From: CCY15215 sp039194995
GTDB taxonomy: Bacteria > Cyanobacteriota > Cyanobacteriia > Cyanobacteriales > Spirulinaceae
Reading direction: 5' to 3'
DNA length: 64,000 nt
NCBI GenBank assembly: GCA_039194995.1
Contig: JBCCVR010000008.1
Coordinates: 1-64,000 of the forward strand
Position 1 is the first letter of the stretch. Every line of letters starts with the position of its first letter. Both the position numbers and the translations under genes were made by a program. Of the stretch, positions 15,340-23,768 are shown piece by piece. The notes below the pieces were generated by a model. The model was not told the DNA's origin, did not search any database, and worked only from the letters and a program-made list of their open reading frames with translations.

Positions 15340-16866
15340 ATGACGCTTTCTAAACGACTTCCTCCCTCAGCCTCTAATTTTCTTAAGAAAAATAACCTCT
15401 GGTTTGAACGAGCTATGGCAATGCTTGCCCTGCTCAATTTTTTTGTGATTTTATTTGATTATACTTATATTCCCTTGCGCGATTTTTGGTTGCAAGGTCG
15501 CGTTTCTTTAATTAGCTTAAAACTGGGAGATTTTGAATACAAATTTCCCGACGAACCCATCGATATTCACGATCTGCCTATTACTCAGTTTTATGATAGT
15601 TTTGTCAAAGGCATAGAACCCAACCGCGATACCCAAGAATATCTAATGCAGGTGGATCGATTCGAAGAAGAACTCAATAGCTTTCAGACTCCTCAAGTTG
15701 AAGATCTATTAGAAGATTTACGCGATCGCAGTATTGAGATGATCGATACCAACCCGTTTCAAATCGCGAACAAAACCGGAACATTAGAACGAATTAAAAA
15801 TCTGATGCGCGATCGCGTTCCCGAAGCGAATGGGTCTGCCAAGGCAGCGTTTAGAATCTTTTGGAGTGAAGATTATCTTTCGCGTAATAATGCCTCTGAA
15901 GAACTGGAGTTTTTTGAGCGTCGCATTCGTCCCTTAATGGAAACAAACTATTTTCGTCCCATTGGCGAAAACGGTCAGCCTTTTGATAATTTTGGCTTGC
16001 TCGATTTTCCTTTTGCCGCTATTTTTCTCCTCGAATTTTTAGCGCGATCGTGGTTTATCAGTCGTCAGCGGAAAGGGGTGAGTTGGGGTGATGCTATGTT
16101 GTGGCGCTGGTACGATATTTTATTATTTTTTCCGATTCCCTATTGGTTGAGTCCTCTGCGTTGGCTGCGAATTATTCCTATGACGATTCGCCTTCATCAA
16201 GCTAAAATTATTGATATGCAAAAAATCAAAAAGCAAGCCAGTCAGGGGTTTGTTGCCGGAATTGCAGAAGACTTAACAGAAGTCGTCGTAGTGGGGGTTC
16301 TCAATCAAGTTCAAACTTCAATCCAAAGAGGAGAATTAACAGACTTATTGGCACAACAAAATACTAATCCCTACGTCGATCTCAACAATACGAATGAGGT
16401 TGCAGAAATTACTCGTTTAGTGGTGAATTTAGTTGTTTATAAGGTGTTGCCAGCCGTCCAGAATGATGTTGAATCGCTTTTGCAATATACCATTGGCAAA
16501 ACTTTGAAAGAAACGCCCGCTTACCAAAGTTTAACAATGTTACCCGGAATGGAAAATGCCGCGACCAATTTAACACACCAAACTATCTCGCAACTTTATG
16601 AAGTCATTTACGAACAAATTAAAAAATTAATTGAAGAAGATCCGGAGTTTGATAAACTCATAGAACAATTGGTAGCAACTTTTACCGATTCTATGCAGGT
16701 GGAGATTAAAGCCAAGCAAAGTATCGAACGATTGGAGTATTTAATCGTTGCTTTAATTGAAGAAGTTAAAATCAATTACGTCCAACGTCTATCCGAGGAA
16801 GATATGGAAGCGTTAATGGATCAAACTCGTGCTCTACGGCAAGTTACTCAGGCCACTTCTCAATAG
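15340..16866 (+). CDS. Cyanobacterial membrane protein of unknown function, with voltage-sensor-like segments
   Basis: A 508-residue protein with an N-terminal membrane helix (MAMLALLNFFVILFDYTYI). A long soluble loop (about 45-215, rich in acidic helices) follows. Next come three further hydrophobic segments: FPFAAIFLLEFLARSW, RWYDILLFFPIPYWL and the Arg-containing LRWLRIIPMTIRLHQ. The order acidic residue, Asp, then spaced arginines recalls S2-S3-S4 of voltage sensors, but no pore domain follows. The C-terminal 230 residues are soluble, helical and end in a coiled-coil-like stretch (AKQSIERLEYLIVALIEEVKINY). I recognise it only as a conserved type of cyanobacterial protein. It is convergent with the MscS-type gene. 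Confidence 0.65.
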   Translation: MTLSKRLPPSASNFLKKNNLWFERAMAMLALLNFFVILFDYTYIPLRDFWLQGRVSLISLKLGDFEYKFPDEPIDIHDLPITQFYDSFVKGIEPNRDTQEYLMQVDRFEEELNSFQTPQVEDLLEDLRDRSIEMIDTNPFQIANKTGTLERIKNLMRDRVPEANGSAKAAFRIFWSEDYLSRNNASEELEFFERRIRPLMETNYFRPIGENGQPFDNFGLLDFPFAAIFLLEFLARSWFISRQRKGVSWGDAMLWRWYDILLFFPIPYWLSPLRWLRIIPMTIRLHQAKIIDMQKIKKQASQGFVAGIAEDLTEVVVVGVLNQVQTSIQRGELTDLLAQQNTNPYVDLNNTNEVAEITRLVVNLVVYKVLPAVQNDVESLLQYTIGKTLKETPAYQSLTMLPGMENAATNLTHQTISQLYEVIYEQIKKLIEEDPEFDKLIEQLVATFTDSMQVEIKAKQSIERLEYLIVALIEEVKINYVQRLSEEDMEALMDQTRALRQVTQATSQ

Positions 16867-16892
16867 TTTTTGTTTTCTCTCCTCTTGCTTTG

Positions 16893-16923
16893 CTCTTCTT
16901 GGGAGAGGGTTAGAGGGTGGGTT
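16893..16923. repeat. Half-copy of dispersed CCCTC...GGTGGGT repeat
   Basis: The CTCTTCTTGGGAGAGGGTT...AGGGTGGGTTT sequence matches the end of the longer repeats at 42836-42989 and 44203-44346 and lies just after a stop codon. Confidence 0.45.
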
Positions 16924-16979
16924 TATTTGATGTTTGGATTTTCAGCAATTTTAACGGACTAGATCAAAGGACGATCGCG

Positions 16980-18401
16980 TTAAAATTTGTTGAATAGTTG
17001 TTTGAATCGCTGTTGAATCCAGACAACGGGATTACTTTCGTTTTCTTTACTCAATCCGCTTAAATCCACATCGTATAGACTTTCTAGAACTTCCTTGCGG
17101 CTTGCAAGTTCTCGAGTAATATCTTCTGCCAGTGTGGGGTAATCTTGCAAGATTTTTTCAAAACCTGCAACATCAATGACAAATAAAACCGTGTTAGCCA
17201 GCACTTTTAAAGTACCGGGAGACGGAATGCCCAACATCAAGGGAAGTTCTCCAAAATACATCCCTGCTTCAAAGGTAAATTCCGGTTTTCCTCTCGTATC
17301 ATCTCCGTGAAATGCACCGATCGCACCCGCAAGTACGATGCAAAATTCTCTCACTATATCGCCTTGTCTGATGACAATCTCGGATTGCTCGAGCTGCTTG
17401 CGATATCCCATCTCGATCAGACTTCTCATTTGCAATTCGTTAAAGTGTTGAAAGTAGGAAATCTGCGCTAGGGAAGCACGCAAAGTTTTGGTCGGTTGCG
17501 ATCGCTCTTCTCTCTTTTTGGGTGAGGGAAGGGACTGGGGCGATCGCAAATTATCGATACTTTCTCCGGGCGATCGCATCCACAAATCCAATTGAGGAAA
17601 GGGAATATCGATATTGTTTCGTCGCAGGTAATATTCGACTGTAAAGGTTAAATTGCTCTTGATTTTAGGACGGCGATCGATGCGTTGCGTCCAAGCCCAT
17701 AACTCGAAGTTGAGGGCGCTATCACCAAAACCGACAAACATGACTTCCGGTCGGGGAGTCGAGAGAATTTCCGGGAGAGAGTAGGCCGCTTCGAGCAACG
17801 TTTCGGTGACGAGGACGGGATCGCTACCATAAGCAACGCCGACTTCAATGGCAATCCGACCTTCAAAATTGCGATAGCTCCAATTCTTGATTCGTTCTTC
17901 GGCAATTTGCGAATTGGGAATCACCACTTCTGAACCTTCTAATCTGCGAATAACGGTAGAACGAATAGAAATCTCTTCGATATAACCCTCAACATTATCA
18001 AATTCAATAAAATCCCCTACCCGCAACTTGCGTTCGATTAAAATTGTCAGCCCACTGAGTAAATTTCTGATAATATCTTGCAAGCTAAAACCAATCCCGA
18101 CACCCAAGCCGCCAACAATAACCGCTAGAGAAGAAAGATTGACACCCGTTGCAGACAAGATGAGCAAATAACCGAATCCTCCTAAACACAAACTGGTCAG
18201 GGTTGCGATCGTTTCTCGATTTCCACCATCGATTCCCAATCTGACCAAAAGTTGATGTTTGAGAAAACCTTTAATGAGGCGAGCAACAAGGCTCACAATC
18301 AAAAATGCGCCGAATAGTTGAACGATCCAGAGCAGCGACACGGGTTGACCTCCAAGCTCAAACAGGGAGGTTTTGAATATTTGGATCAAACGTTCGATCA
18401 T
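16980..18401 (-). CDS. MscS-family mechanosensitive channel with C-terminal cyclic-nucleotide-binding-like domain
   Basis: The 473-residue inner-membrane protein has two to three N-terminal helices. The MscS pore and beta domain follow: LAVIVGGLGVGIGFSLQDIIRNLLSGLTILIE (93-123), then VGDFIEFDNVEGYIEEISIRSTVIR and IPNSQI. After a proline/serine linker (about 280-310) comes a CNBD-type jelly roll (312-430) with IVIRQGDIVREFCIVLAGAIG and YFGELPLMLGIPSPGTLKV. In true cAMP/cGMP binders the phosphate cassette is GE-x-(A/S)-LL-x(n)-PR-(T/S)-A; here the Arg is missing (PSPGT), so ligand binding is doubtful. It starts 6 bases after the dnaE-C stop on the same strand and probably shares its transcript. 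Confidence 0.88.
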   Translation of the reverse strand: MIERLIQIFKTSLFELGGQPVSLLWIVQLFGAFLIVSLVARLIKGFLKHQLLVRLGIDGGNRETIATLTSLCLGGFGYLLILSATGVNLSSLAVIVGGLGVGIGFSLQDIIRNLLSGLTILIERKLRVGDFIEFDNVEGYIEEISIRSTVIRRLEGSEVVIPNSQIAEERIKNWSYRNFEGRIAIEVGVAYGSDPVLVTETLLEAAYSLPEILSTPRPEVMFVGFGDSALNFELWAWTQRIDRRPKIKSNLTFTVEYYLRRNNIDIPFPQLDLWMRSPGESIDNLRSPQSLPSPKKREERSQPTKTLRASLAQISYFQHFNELQMRSLIEMGYRKQLEQSEIVIRQGDIVREFCIVLAGAIGAFHGDDTRGKPEFTFEAGMYFGELPLMLGIPSPGTLKVLANTVLFVIDVAGFEKILQDYPTLAEDITRELASRKEVLESLYDVDLSGLSKENESNPVVWIQQRFKQLFNKF

Positions 18402-18407
18402 ATCGAG

Positions 18408-19796
18408 CTATGGGGTTGCGATCGCTAAAGGGTTGGCCTTACGATCTTCAGGAGACAAAATATACTCGCTTCGTGCTTCATAATTGGCATTCTTCAACGC
18501 CGTTACCGCAATATTATCATTCTGAACCCAGAATTTTCGGTCTAGGCGCACGAGTTTGCTATCTTGTCCCCTCCCAATGCGGGCGACAACAGGAATTTTT
18601 GCGCCGTCTGCCTTGTTTCCTGCGTGTTTTTGGAGAATATCTTTCAATTGTGCTTGAACGCGGCGATCTCGTGCCTCTTGGATAGTTAATTCGACCATCA
18701 CCATTTTCACTTCTTCAACGGGTTCGACGGACTCGACAATGAATTGAACTTTATCATCTTTTTTGTCCGCATTTCCCCAAAAAATCAACCGCGCATCGTC
18801 CTCTAAATATTCTTCAATTTCCCCAAATGCACTCGGAAATACAACCCCTTCCACTTGTCCGCTCAAATCTTCGAGTTGTAGGAATGCCATCGGGTCGCCT
18901 TTCTTGGTCATGATTTTTTTGACCGAGGCAATCAAAGCGATCGCGCTGATTTTTTGCCGTTTTTTAAAATCTCCCAGATTAGACAAGCTGGCAGGAGAAA
19001 TAATATCAAGGGCGTGCTTAATCGTATTTAACGGGTTTTCAGAAACATAGAACCCTAAAATTTCTTTCTCTTTTTTGAGTTTGTCTTGGGTTGATAAATC
19101 TTCTACTTTAGGCAGTAACGGTGCCGTATCAAAACTCTGGGTTTCTCCATTCTCTCCTGTTCCTCCCCCAAGCATATCAAAGAGATTCATCTGACCGCTA
19201 TTACGTTCTTTTGCACGTTGTTGCGCCCAACTAATGACAGAATCGAGGTATTGTACGAGTTGATGACGATTATCGTGCATTTTGTCAAATGCACCGCAAT
19301 AAATTAACGTTTCTAGAGTCCGTCGATTGACTGTCCGCAGATCGACTTTGCTGCAAAAATCCGAAAAAGAGTTAAACTGTCCGTCATTTTCTCGACGTGC
19401 TGCGAGAATGCTTTCAATTGCCCCCTCTCCCAATTGAGGCACTGCTGACAAACCGAATAAAATCTTCTGGCCGACGGGGGTAAAATCAATATTAGACCGA
19501 TTAATATCGGGGGGTTCGACATTAATACCCATCTTGACGCATTTTGCAATATAACTTTTAACTTTATCTTTATTGCCGCTATTTCCTGTTAACAATGCAG
19601 CCATATATTCGGCAGGATAATTTGCTTTTAAATAGGCAGTCTGATAGGTGACGTAAGCATAAGCGGTAGAGTGGGATTTATTAAAACAATTAGAGGCAAC
19701 TAAGCCACTTTCTAATAAAAAATTATGATCCCGTTCTACACCAATATCATAGACGGGTTGGAAGCCGAGGGATGTACGTTTAATAATTTTGACCAT
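18408..19796 (-). CDS. dnaE: DNA polymerase III alpha subunit, C-terminal half, with split-intein IntC at its N-terminus (DnaE-C)
   Basis: Residues 1-36 (MVKIIKRTSLGFQPVYDIGV...DHNFLLESGLVASN) are the C-terminal fragment of the naturally split cyanobacterial DnaE intein. They are followed at residue 37 by the C-extein start CFNKSHSTAYAYV. After trans-splicing with the separately encoded N-half, the 426-residue C-extein completes the replicative polymerase. It carries the tandem HhH region (NIDFTPVGQKILFGLSAVPQLGEGAIESI) and an OB-fold (KKIMTKKGDPMAFLQLEDLSGQVEG). Asn36 is the cyclising residue and Cys37 the +1 nucleophile; the penultimate residue is Ser rather than His, as in other DnaE inteins. 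dnaE-N is not in this window. The mscS-like gene follows 6 bases downstream. Confidence 0.96.
   Translation of the reverse strand: MVKIIKRTSLGFQPVYDIGVERDHNFLLESGLVASNCFNKSHSTAYAYVTYQTAYLKANYPAEYMAALLTGNSGNKDKVKSYIAKCVKMGINVEPPDINRSNIDFTPVGQKILFGLSAVPQLGEGAIESILAARRENDGQFNSFSDFCSKVDLRTVNRRTLETLIYCGAFDKMHDNRHQLVQYLDSVISWAQQRAKERNSGQMNLFDMLGGGTGENGETQSFDTAPLLPKVEDLSTQDKLKKEKEILGFYVSENPLNTIKHALDIISPASLSNLGDFKKRQKISAIALIASVKKIMTKKGDPMAFLQLEDLSGQVEGVVFPSAFGEIEEYLEDDARLIFWGNADKKDDKVQFIVESVEPVEEVKMVMVELTIQEARDRRVQAQLKDILQKHAGNKADGAKIPVVARIGRGQDSKLVRLDRKFWVQNDNIAVTALKNANYEARSEYILSPEDRKANPLAIATP
19689..19796 (-). other. Split intein C-fragment (IntC) coding segment
   Basis: Encodes the 36 residues from Met1 to Asn36 of DnaE-C, containing the block F/G motifs YDIGV-x2-DHNF and LVASN followed by Cys. 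Compared with remembered IntC sequences of Nostoc punctiforme (same 36-residue length, YDIGVERDHNF) and Synechocystis (FDIGLPQDHNF), it is closer to the Nostoc type. Confidence 0.93.
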
Positions 19797-19831
19797 ATTA
19801 GTTATTAGTTGTTGGTTGCTGCTCTTATTCT

Positions 19832-19863
19832 CCCCCTCTTAGGAGGGGGTTGGGGGGTGGGTT
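19832..19863. repeat. Half-copy of dispersed CCCCCTC...GGTGGGT repeat
   Basis: CCCCCTCTTAGGAGGGGG forms a hairpin, followed by TTGGGGGGTGGGTT. This matches one end of the elements at 42836-42989 and 44203-44346. It lies in the 100-base spacer upstream of dnaE-C, next to a short TTATTAGTTGTTGG-type repeat at 19802-19820. Confidence 0.5.
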
Positions 19864-19896
19864 AGGATTTGGGTGGGTCTGAGTTGAGCGATCGCA

Positions 19897-21210
19897 TTAC
19901 ATAATTTCCTTCAAATGAGAAAGATCGACAGAGCCGAAATGAATGCTAAAAGCAAGATGTACATTTTCCATGGATTTAACCAACCAAGGCACGCCCTCTT
20001 CCGTAGACGCTTCGTAATGATTGAACAAAATGGAAAAGCGTTTTTCGAGATGGGGCTTGACTTGATTGCAGAGCAGGGTGATTTTTAAGAGTAAAATAAC
20101 CGTTGACGTTGGCCCCAAATTGGTCACTAAATCGACAAAAATATAATGATCGGGACGTTGGGGACTTTCGACAACTAAAAAATTCAATAAATGACTGGAC
20201 GTTCGCAATAAAAGCGTATTATTGGGTCGTTTAAAATCATAACGAGAGAGGGTATTTTTTAAACGATCGTAAAGTTTTTCATTAAACTTTTGATTGCCGT
20301 ATCGGGGATCCACCGAAGCCGTGAGATACTCGTAAAGATCGTCCTTGAAATTACGGTACGAGGAAGCCTGTAAGCTGTGGGTAAGGAAGTTTTTCGCCAG
20401 ATCGCGATGGGTGCGATCTCCTTCAATGCGTCCGGCAAATTGACGAACCGCCGCCCCTAATTCCCGACTGCTTAACAATGTCGGATTTTTGACGGGTTGG
20501 ATAATGCGACTGCCTTTCCCATTCTGATTCCCGTTCCTATTGCCCTCCTTCGCTTTGCGGACTTGATAGGTGACATAGTGAGAGAGATCGAATTCAAACT
20601 GCTGTTGCAAGCGATCGCGAATCTGTCGCACGGTCTGTTGGTGTTCGTAGCTGCTATCGTGGGAAAGCAAGCAATGTTCGTGGAGGTAGGGATAGCGGTT
20701 GATCAGCGTCCCGACGAGATTGCCTTCCCCATTGCGATCGTGCAGGGGGCGCAATTTACCCCGATCTTCGATCGTATTGTCAATGACTCGCGCTAATCGT
20801 TGCAGGGTTAAAAATTGCTCGGTTTCGCGAAAGTCTCGTACTAATTGCCGTAAGCGACGGGCACCCCGCGCTTGCACCGTCCCGACCGGGGGAATATAGC
20901 GGAAGAGTTCCACTAAATCGACAATTGCCCAACGGTTGTGGGATTGGGTCTGCCAGCGATTAATGAGAATATGACAGCAGCGATTGAGCAGAAACGGAAA
21001 AGTTTCTTCGGCGGTTTTCTCTCGGGCGATCGCTTCTAGAGCAATGCGAACTTCGATCGGATCGTAGTCGCGTCCCCCGATAAACAAGCGCCGAAAGCGT
21101 GCGATCGTTTCTTCAGGGGTTTCCATCTGCACGCAGTAAAGAAGGTGATCGTACAGGGATTGCTCTTCGTTGGGAGTTTGTCTGAGAGGGGAGTTTGTCA
21201 AGGTTAGCAC
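19897..21210 (-). CDS. Conserved cyanobacterial hypothetical protein
   Basis: A soluble, mostly helical 437-residue protein without a signal peptide or obvious membrane segment. Visible landmarks are ETPEETIARFRRLFIGGRDY near the N-terminus, RWAIVDLVELFRYIPPVGTV, a basic low-complexity linker (KEGNRNGNQNGKGS, about residue 235) and LLNFLVVESPQRPDHYIFVDLV near the C-terminus. I recall proteins of this kind as conserved among cyanobacteria but with no assigned function, and I see no catalytic motif. The GTG at 21210 is used; an in-frame ATG exists at 21126. It is divergent from murF across a 306-base spacer. Confidence 0.65.
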   Translation of the reverse strand: MLTLTNSPLRQTPNEEQSLYDHLLYCVQMETPEETIARFRRLFIGGRDYDPIEVRIALEAIAREKTAEETFPFLLNRCCHILINRWQTQSHNRWAIVDLVELFRYIPPVGTVQARGARRLRQLVRDFRETEQFLTLQRLARVIDNTIEDRGKLRPLHDRNGEGNLVGTLINRYPYLHEHCLLSHDSSYEHQQTVRQIRDRLQQQFEFDLSHYVTYQVRKAKEGNRNGNQNGKGSRIIQPVKNPTLLSSRELGAAVRQFAGRIEGDRTHRDLAKNFLTHSLQASSYRNFKDDLYEYLTASVDPRYGNQKFNEKLYDRLKNTLSRYDFKRPNNTLLLRTSSHLLNFLVVESPQRPDHYIFVDLVTNLGPTSTVILLLKITLLCNQVKPHLEKRFSILFNHYEASTEEGVPWLVKSMENVHLAFSIHFGSVDLSHLKEIM

Positions 21211-21516
21211 GGGTTTTCAGCCCTCCAAACATTTTAAAATTGGGGCTGTTGACATTTCACTAAGGGACAAATGGAAATGAGCGAGGAAGCTCGATTGAGA
21301 TTGAGGGATAGATGCGCGAACGGGCTGACCTGAAGAAAGATATTCCAAATGGAGTGCCACTCAAATCTCTACTCTATAGTTTTATGATACCTTGCCCGCT
21401 TTTTATGCGCTTTCGCTAAATTCACGGAAACTTCATGGAACTTTAAGAGAATTTGCTTGACATTTACGTACTTATCGCCCTAAAGTTTTGCACGAATTCT
21501 TTGCTAACCTCCTTCT
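21211..21516. other. Divergent promoter region between the hypothetical gene and murF
   Basis: 306 bases without a gene. It is moderately AT-rich near murF, with a repeated GGAAACTTCATGGAACTTTA-like motif (21425-21445). I see no tRNA, riboswitch or strong hairpin in it. Confidence 0.4.
21457..21486 (+). promoter_or_regulatory. Possible sigma70-type promoter of murF
   Basis: TTGACA at 21457-21462 is followed 18 bases later by TAAAGT (21481-21486), about 30 bases before the murF ATG. The -10 box is a weak match. Confidence 0.35.
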
Positions 21517-22902
21517 ATGCCTTTTTCTGCCTCTATTTCCCACTTACCGGAAATTCTCGGGATTGCTGCTCCCGTTGCGCCAATTTCCCCATCGTCAACG
21601 ATCGCGGGAATTAATACCGACACCCGCACGCTGCAACCCGGAGAGGTATTTTTGGCATTGCAGGGGGAAACCTTTGACGGTCATCGTTTTTTAGAAGCAG
21701 CAGTCGAGAAAGGTGCAAAGGCACTCATTATTTCCCGACCTCCCGATCGCCCTCTCCCGGATGCGATTCCACAATTTTTAGTCAAGGATACATTACGCGC
21801 CTATCAAAAGATCGGCAATTGGTGGCGCGATCGATTTGATATTCCTATCATTGGGATTACTGGATCTGTCGGTAAAACGACAACAAAAGAACTGATTTCG
21901 GCAGTATTAGGGACGAAGGGAAAGGTTCTCAAAACCCAGAAGAATTATAACAATGAAATTGGCGTGCCGAAAACGCTTTTGGAATTGTCAGAAAATGACG
22001 ATTATGCAGTCATCGAAATGGCAATGCGGGGTACGGGACAAATTGCCGAGTTAACGGAAATTGCCCGGCCGACAATTGGCATCATTACCAATGTGGGAAC
22101 GGCACATATCGGTCTATTGGGGTCGCGGGAAGCAATCGCCCGGGCTAAATGCGAATTATTAGCAACAATGCCGAAGGATAGCATTGCGATTTTAAATGCC
22201 GATAACGAGTTATTGATGAAAACGGCGGCGGAAGTGTGGCAGGGAGAAACGATCTCCTATGGCTTAGAGAAGGGGGATTTACGGGGAGAAATGCGCGATC
22301 GCCAAACTTTACGAGTAGAAGGACAAGATTTTCCCTTACCCCTTTTAGGCAGTCATAACGCCTCGAATTATTTGGCAGCACTAGCAGTCGCAAAGGTGCT
22401 CGAGGTAGACTGGCAACCTCTTCGATCGGGTCTATCGGTAGAACTGCCGAAAGGTCGCGCCAAACGTTACGACCTTAAAGGGAATGTTACCCTATTAGAC
22501 GAGACTTACAATGCGGGTTTTGAGTCGATGGTAGCGGCATTAAAGCTATTAAAAGAAACGCCCGCCCAACGTCATATCGCTGTTTTAGGAACGATGAAAG
22601 AATTGGGGGAAAAGTCGGCAGAATTGCATCAAAAAGTGGGAGAAACTGCCAAAGAATTAGGTTTAGATCGGGTCATTATTTTAACCGACGATCGCCAAGC
22701 TGAAGCGATCGCGATCGGTTCTCAAGGCATTCCAACAGTTTGCGTGACAACTCACGATGAAGTGGTTTCTGTATTGAGAGAAGATGTGCGATCGGGTGAT
22801 TGCCTGCTCTTTAAAGCCTCCAATTCTGTCGGATTAAGCCGCGTTGTCGAACAGTTTAAAGCGGAGTGGAAAGCGGAATTTAATAAAAAGAATGAATCTT
22901 AG
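21517..22902 (+). CDS. murF: UDP-N-acetylmuramoyl-tripeptide--D-alanyl-D-alanine ligase
   Basis: This is the last cytoplasmic step in building the UDP-MurNAc-pentapeptide: it adds D-Ala-D-Ala to the tripeptide with ATP. The 461-residue length is normal. The Mur ligase P-loop GITGSVGKTTTKEL is at about residues 110-123, followed by KTQKNYNNEIGVPKTLL, a MurF signature. Next come the central HNASNYLAALAVA and the C-terminal DETYNAGFESMVAAL, another MurF hallmark. The N-terminal domain shows the INTDTRTLQPGEVFLALQGETFDGH uridine-binding stretch. The gene stands alone rather than in a dcw cluster, which is usual for cyanobacteria. Confidence 0.96.
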   Translation: MPFSASISHLPEILGIAAPVAPISPSSTIAGINTDTRTLQPGEVFLALQGETFDGHRFLEAAVEKGAKALIISRPPDRPLPDAIPQFLVKDTLRAYQKIGNWWRDRFDIPIIGITGSVGKTTTKELISAVLGTKGKVLKTQKNYNNEIGVPKTLLELSENDDYAVIEMAMRGTGQIAELTEIARPTIGIITNVGTAHIGLLGSREAIARAKCELLATMPKDSIAILNADNELLMKTAAEVWQGETISYGLEKGDLRGEMRDRQTLRVEGQDFPLPLLGSHNASNYLAALAVAKVLEVDWQPLRSGLSVELPKGRAKRYDLKGNVTLLDETYNAGFESMVAALKLLKETPAQRHIAVLGTMKELGEKSAELHQKVGETAKELGLDRVIILTDDRQAEAIAIGSQGIPTVCVTTHDEVVSVLREDVRSGDCLLFKASNSVGLSRVVEQFKAEWKAEFNKKNES

Positions 22903-22911
22903 TTTTCGCTC

Positions 22912-22941
22912 TTGAACAAAAGAATATATATATTGTATAAT
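22912..22941 (+). promoter_or_regulatory. Possible promoter of the TOPRIM-like/CHAT-like cassette
   Basis: TTGAAC (22912-22917) and a perfect TATAAT (22936-22941) are separated by 18 bases, in an AT-rich spacer 45 bases before the ATG of the first cassette gene. Confidence 0.45.
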
Positions 22942-22985
22942 ATTGGAAATACTCAAAATATTATCAAGATTTTATCTTTTCAATC

Positions 22986-23759
22986 ATGCAAGATGGTTCT
23001 ATACAACTTTATGTTGAAGCTCAAAAGGATGTTCGGCTTGTTTCATCTCTGCTACTTGCTGCTGAATATCCTCTAGATCGAATAAACTTCCAAGTAGTTA
23101 AAGGGATTGATAAACTCAAAGGTTTTTTAAGCGATCTACCTGAAGGCATAGAAAATAGTTGTGCAGTTTTAAGAAACTGTAGAGATACGAGTGTGCCAGA
23201 TGCAGTTGAAAAGATTAAGAAGAAATTAGGCCAGCCTCCAGTTAAAGTTTTCTGCGCTATTCCTGAAATAGAGGCATGGTTATTTGCAGATGAAATTACT
23301 GCTAAAAAGTATGCAAGGGAGCAATTTGGTAAAGAAGTTATTCCAACTTTGCCATTGCCAGATAAAATACAACAACCTGCAGTTCATGCGGAATCTGTAT
23401 TTGGAAAATTTGATAAAAAAAGAAACTCTTGGAGTTTTTTACAGTATATTGATATAAAGCGAGCATCTGGAAGATCTCCTTCATTGAGATATTTTTTAGA
23501 AGGCATCAATCAAATGTTTTCCGTGCAACCAACTTCTGAATTAAGAAGTGTGTCTCGCAATATCAGTCTAGATGTTTTTTCTGGATTAATTGGTGAAGTC
23601 ATTCCCAGTGATACAATAATCTGGAAAATAGCAAATGGAGATACATTTACTGCTTTGCAACTTCGCCAGGAAATTGAACAAGGAACAGAAATCGGTCAGC
23701 AATATGCTTCAGATGTTCTCCGTGTAGCGCGAGATTTTCTTAAAAGAAAAGCAAAATAA
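22986..23759 (+). CDS. TOPRIM/DUF4276-like protein, first gene of an AT-rich two-gene cassette
   Basis: The 257-residue soluble protein starts QDGSIQLYVEAQKDVRLVSSLL, matching the first TOPRIM strand and its Glu (usually VEG-x2-D). It then has AVLRNCRDTSVPDAVEKIKKKL in the place of the DxD motif, and KVFCAIPEIEAWLFADE, a segment I associate with DUF4276/RloB-type TOPRIM proteins. The DxD is degenerate here (RNCRD), so metal-dependent activity is uncertain. The C-terminal 100 residues are unrecognised. Codon use is AT-rich with almost no HIP1 sites, unlike murF next door, which suggests horizontal acquisition. The second gene starts 9 bases after its stop, indicating an operon. Family assignment is from pattern only. 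Confidence 0.55.
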   Translation: MQDGSIQLYVEAQKDVRLVSSLLLAAEYPLDRINFQVVKGIDKLKGFLSDLPEGIENSCAVLRNCRDTSVPDAVEKIKKKLGQPPVKVFCAIPEIEAWLFADEITAKKYAREQFGKEVIPTLPLPDKIQQPAVHAESVFGKFDKKRNSWSFLQYIDIKRASGRSPSLRYFLEGINQMFSVQPTSELRSVSRNISLDVFSGLIGEVIPSDTIIWKIANGDTFTALQLRQEIEQGTEIGQQYASDVLRVARDFLKRKAK

Positions 23760-23768
23760 AAAATTATA

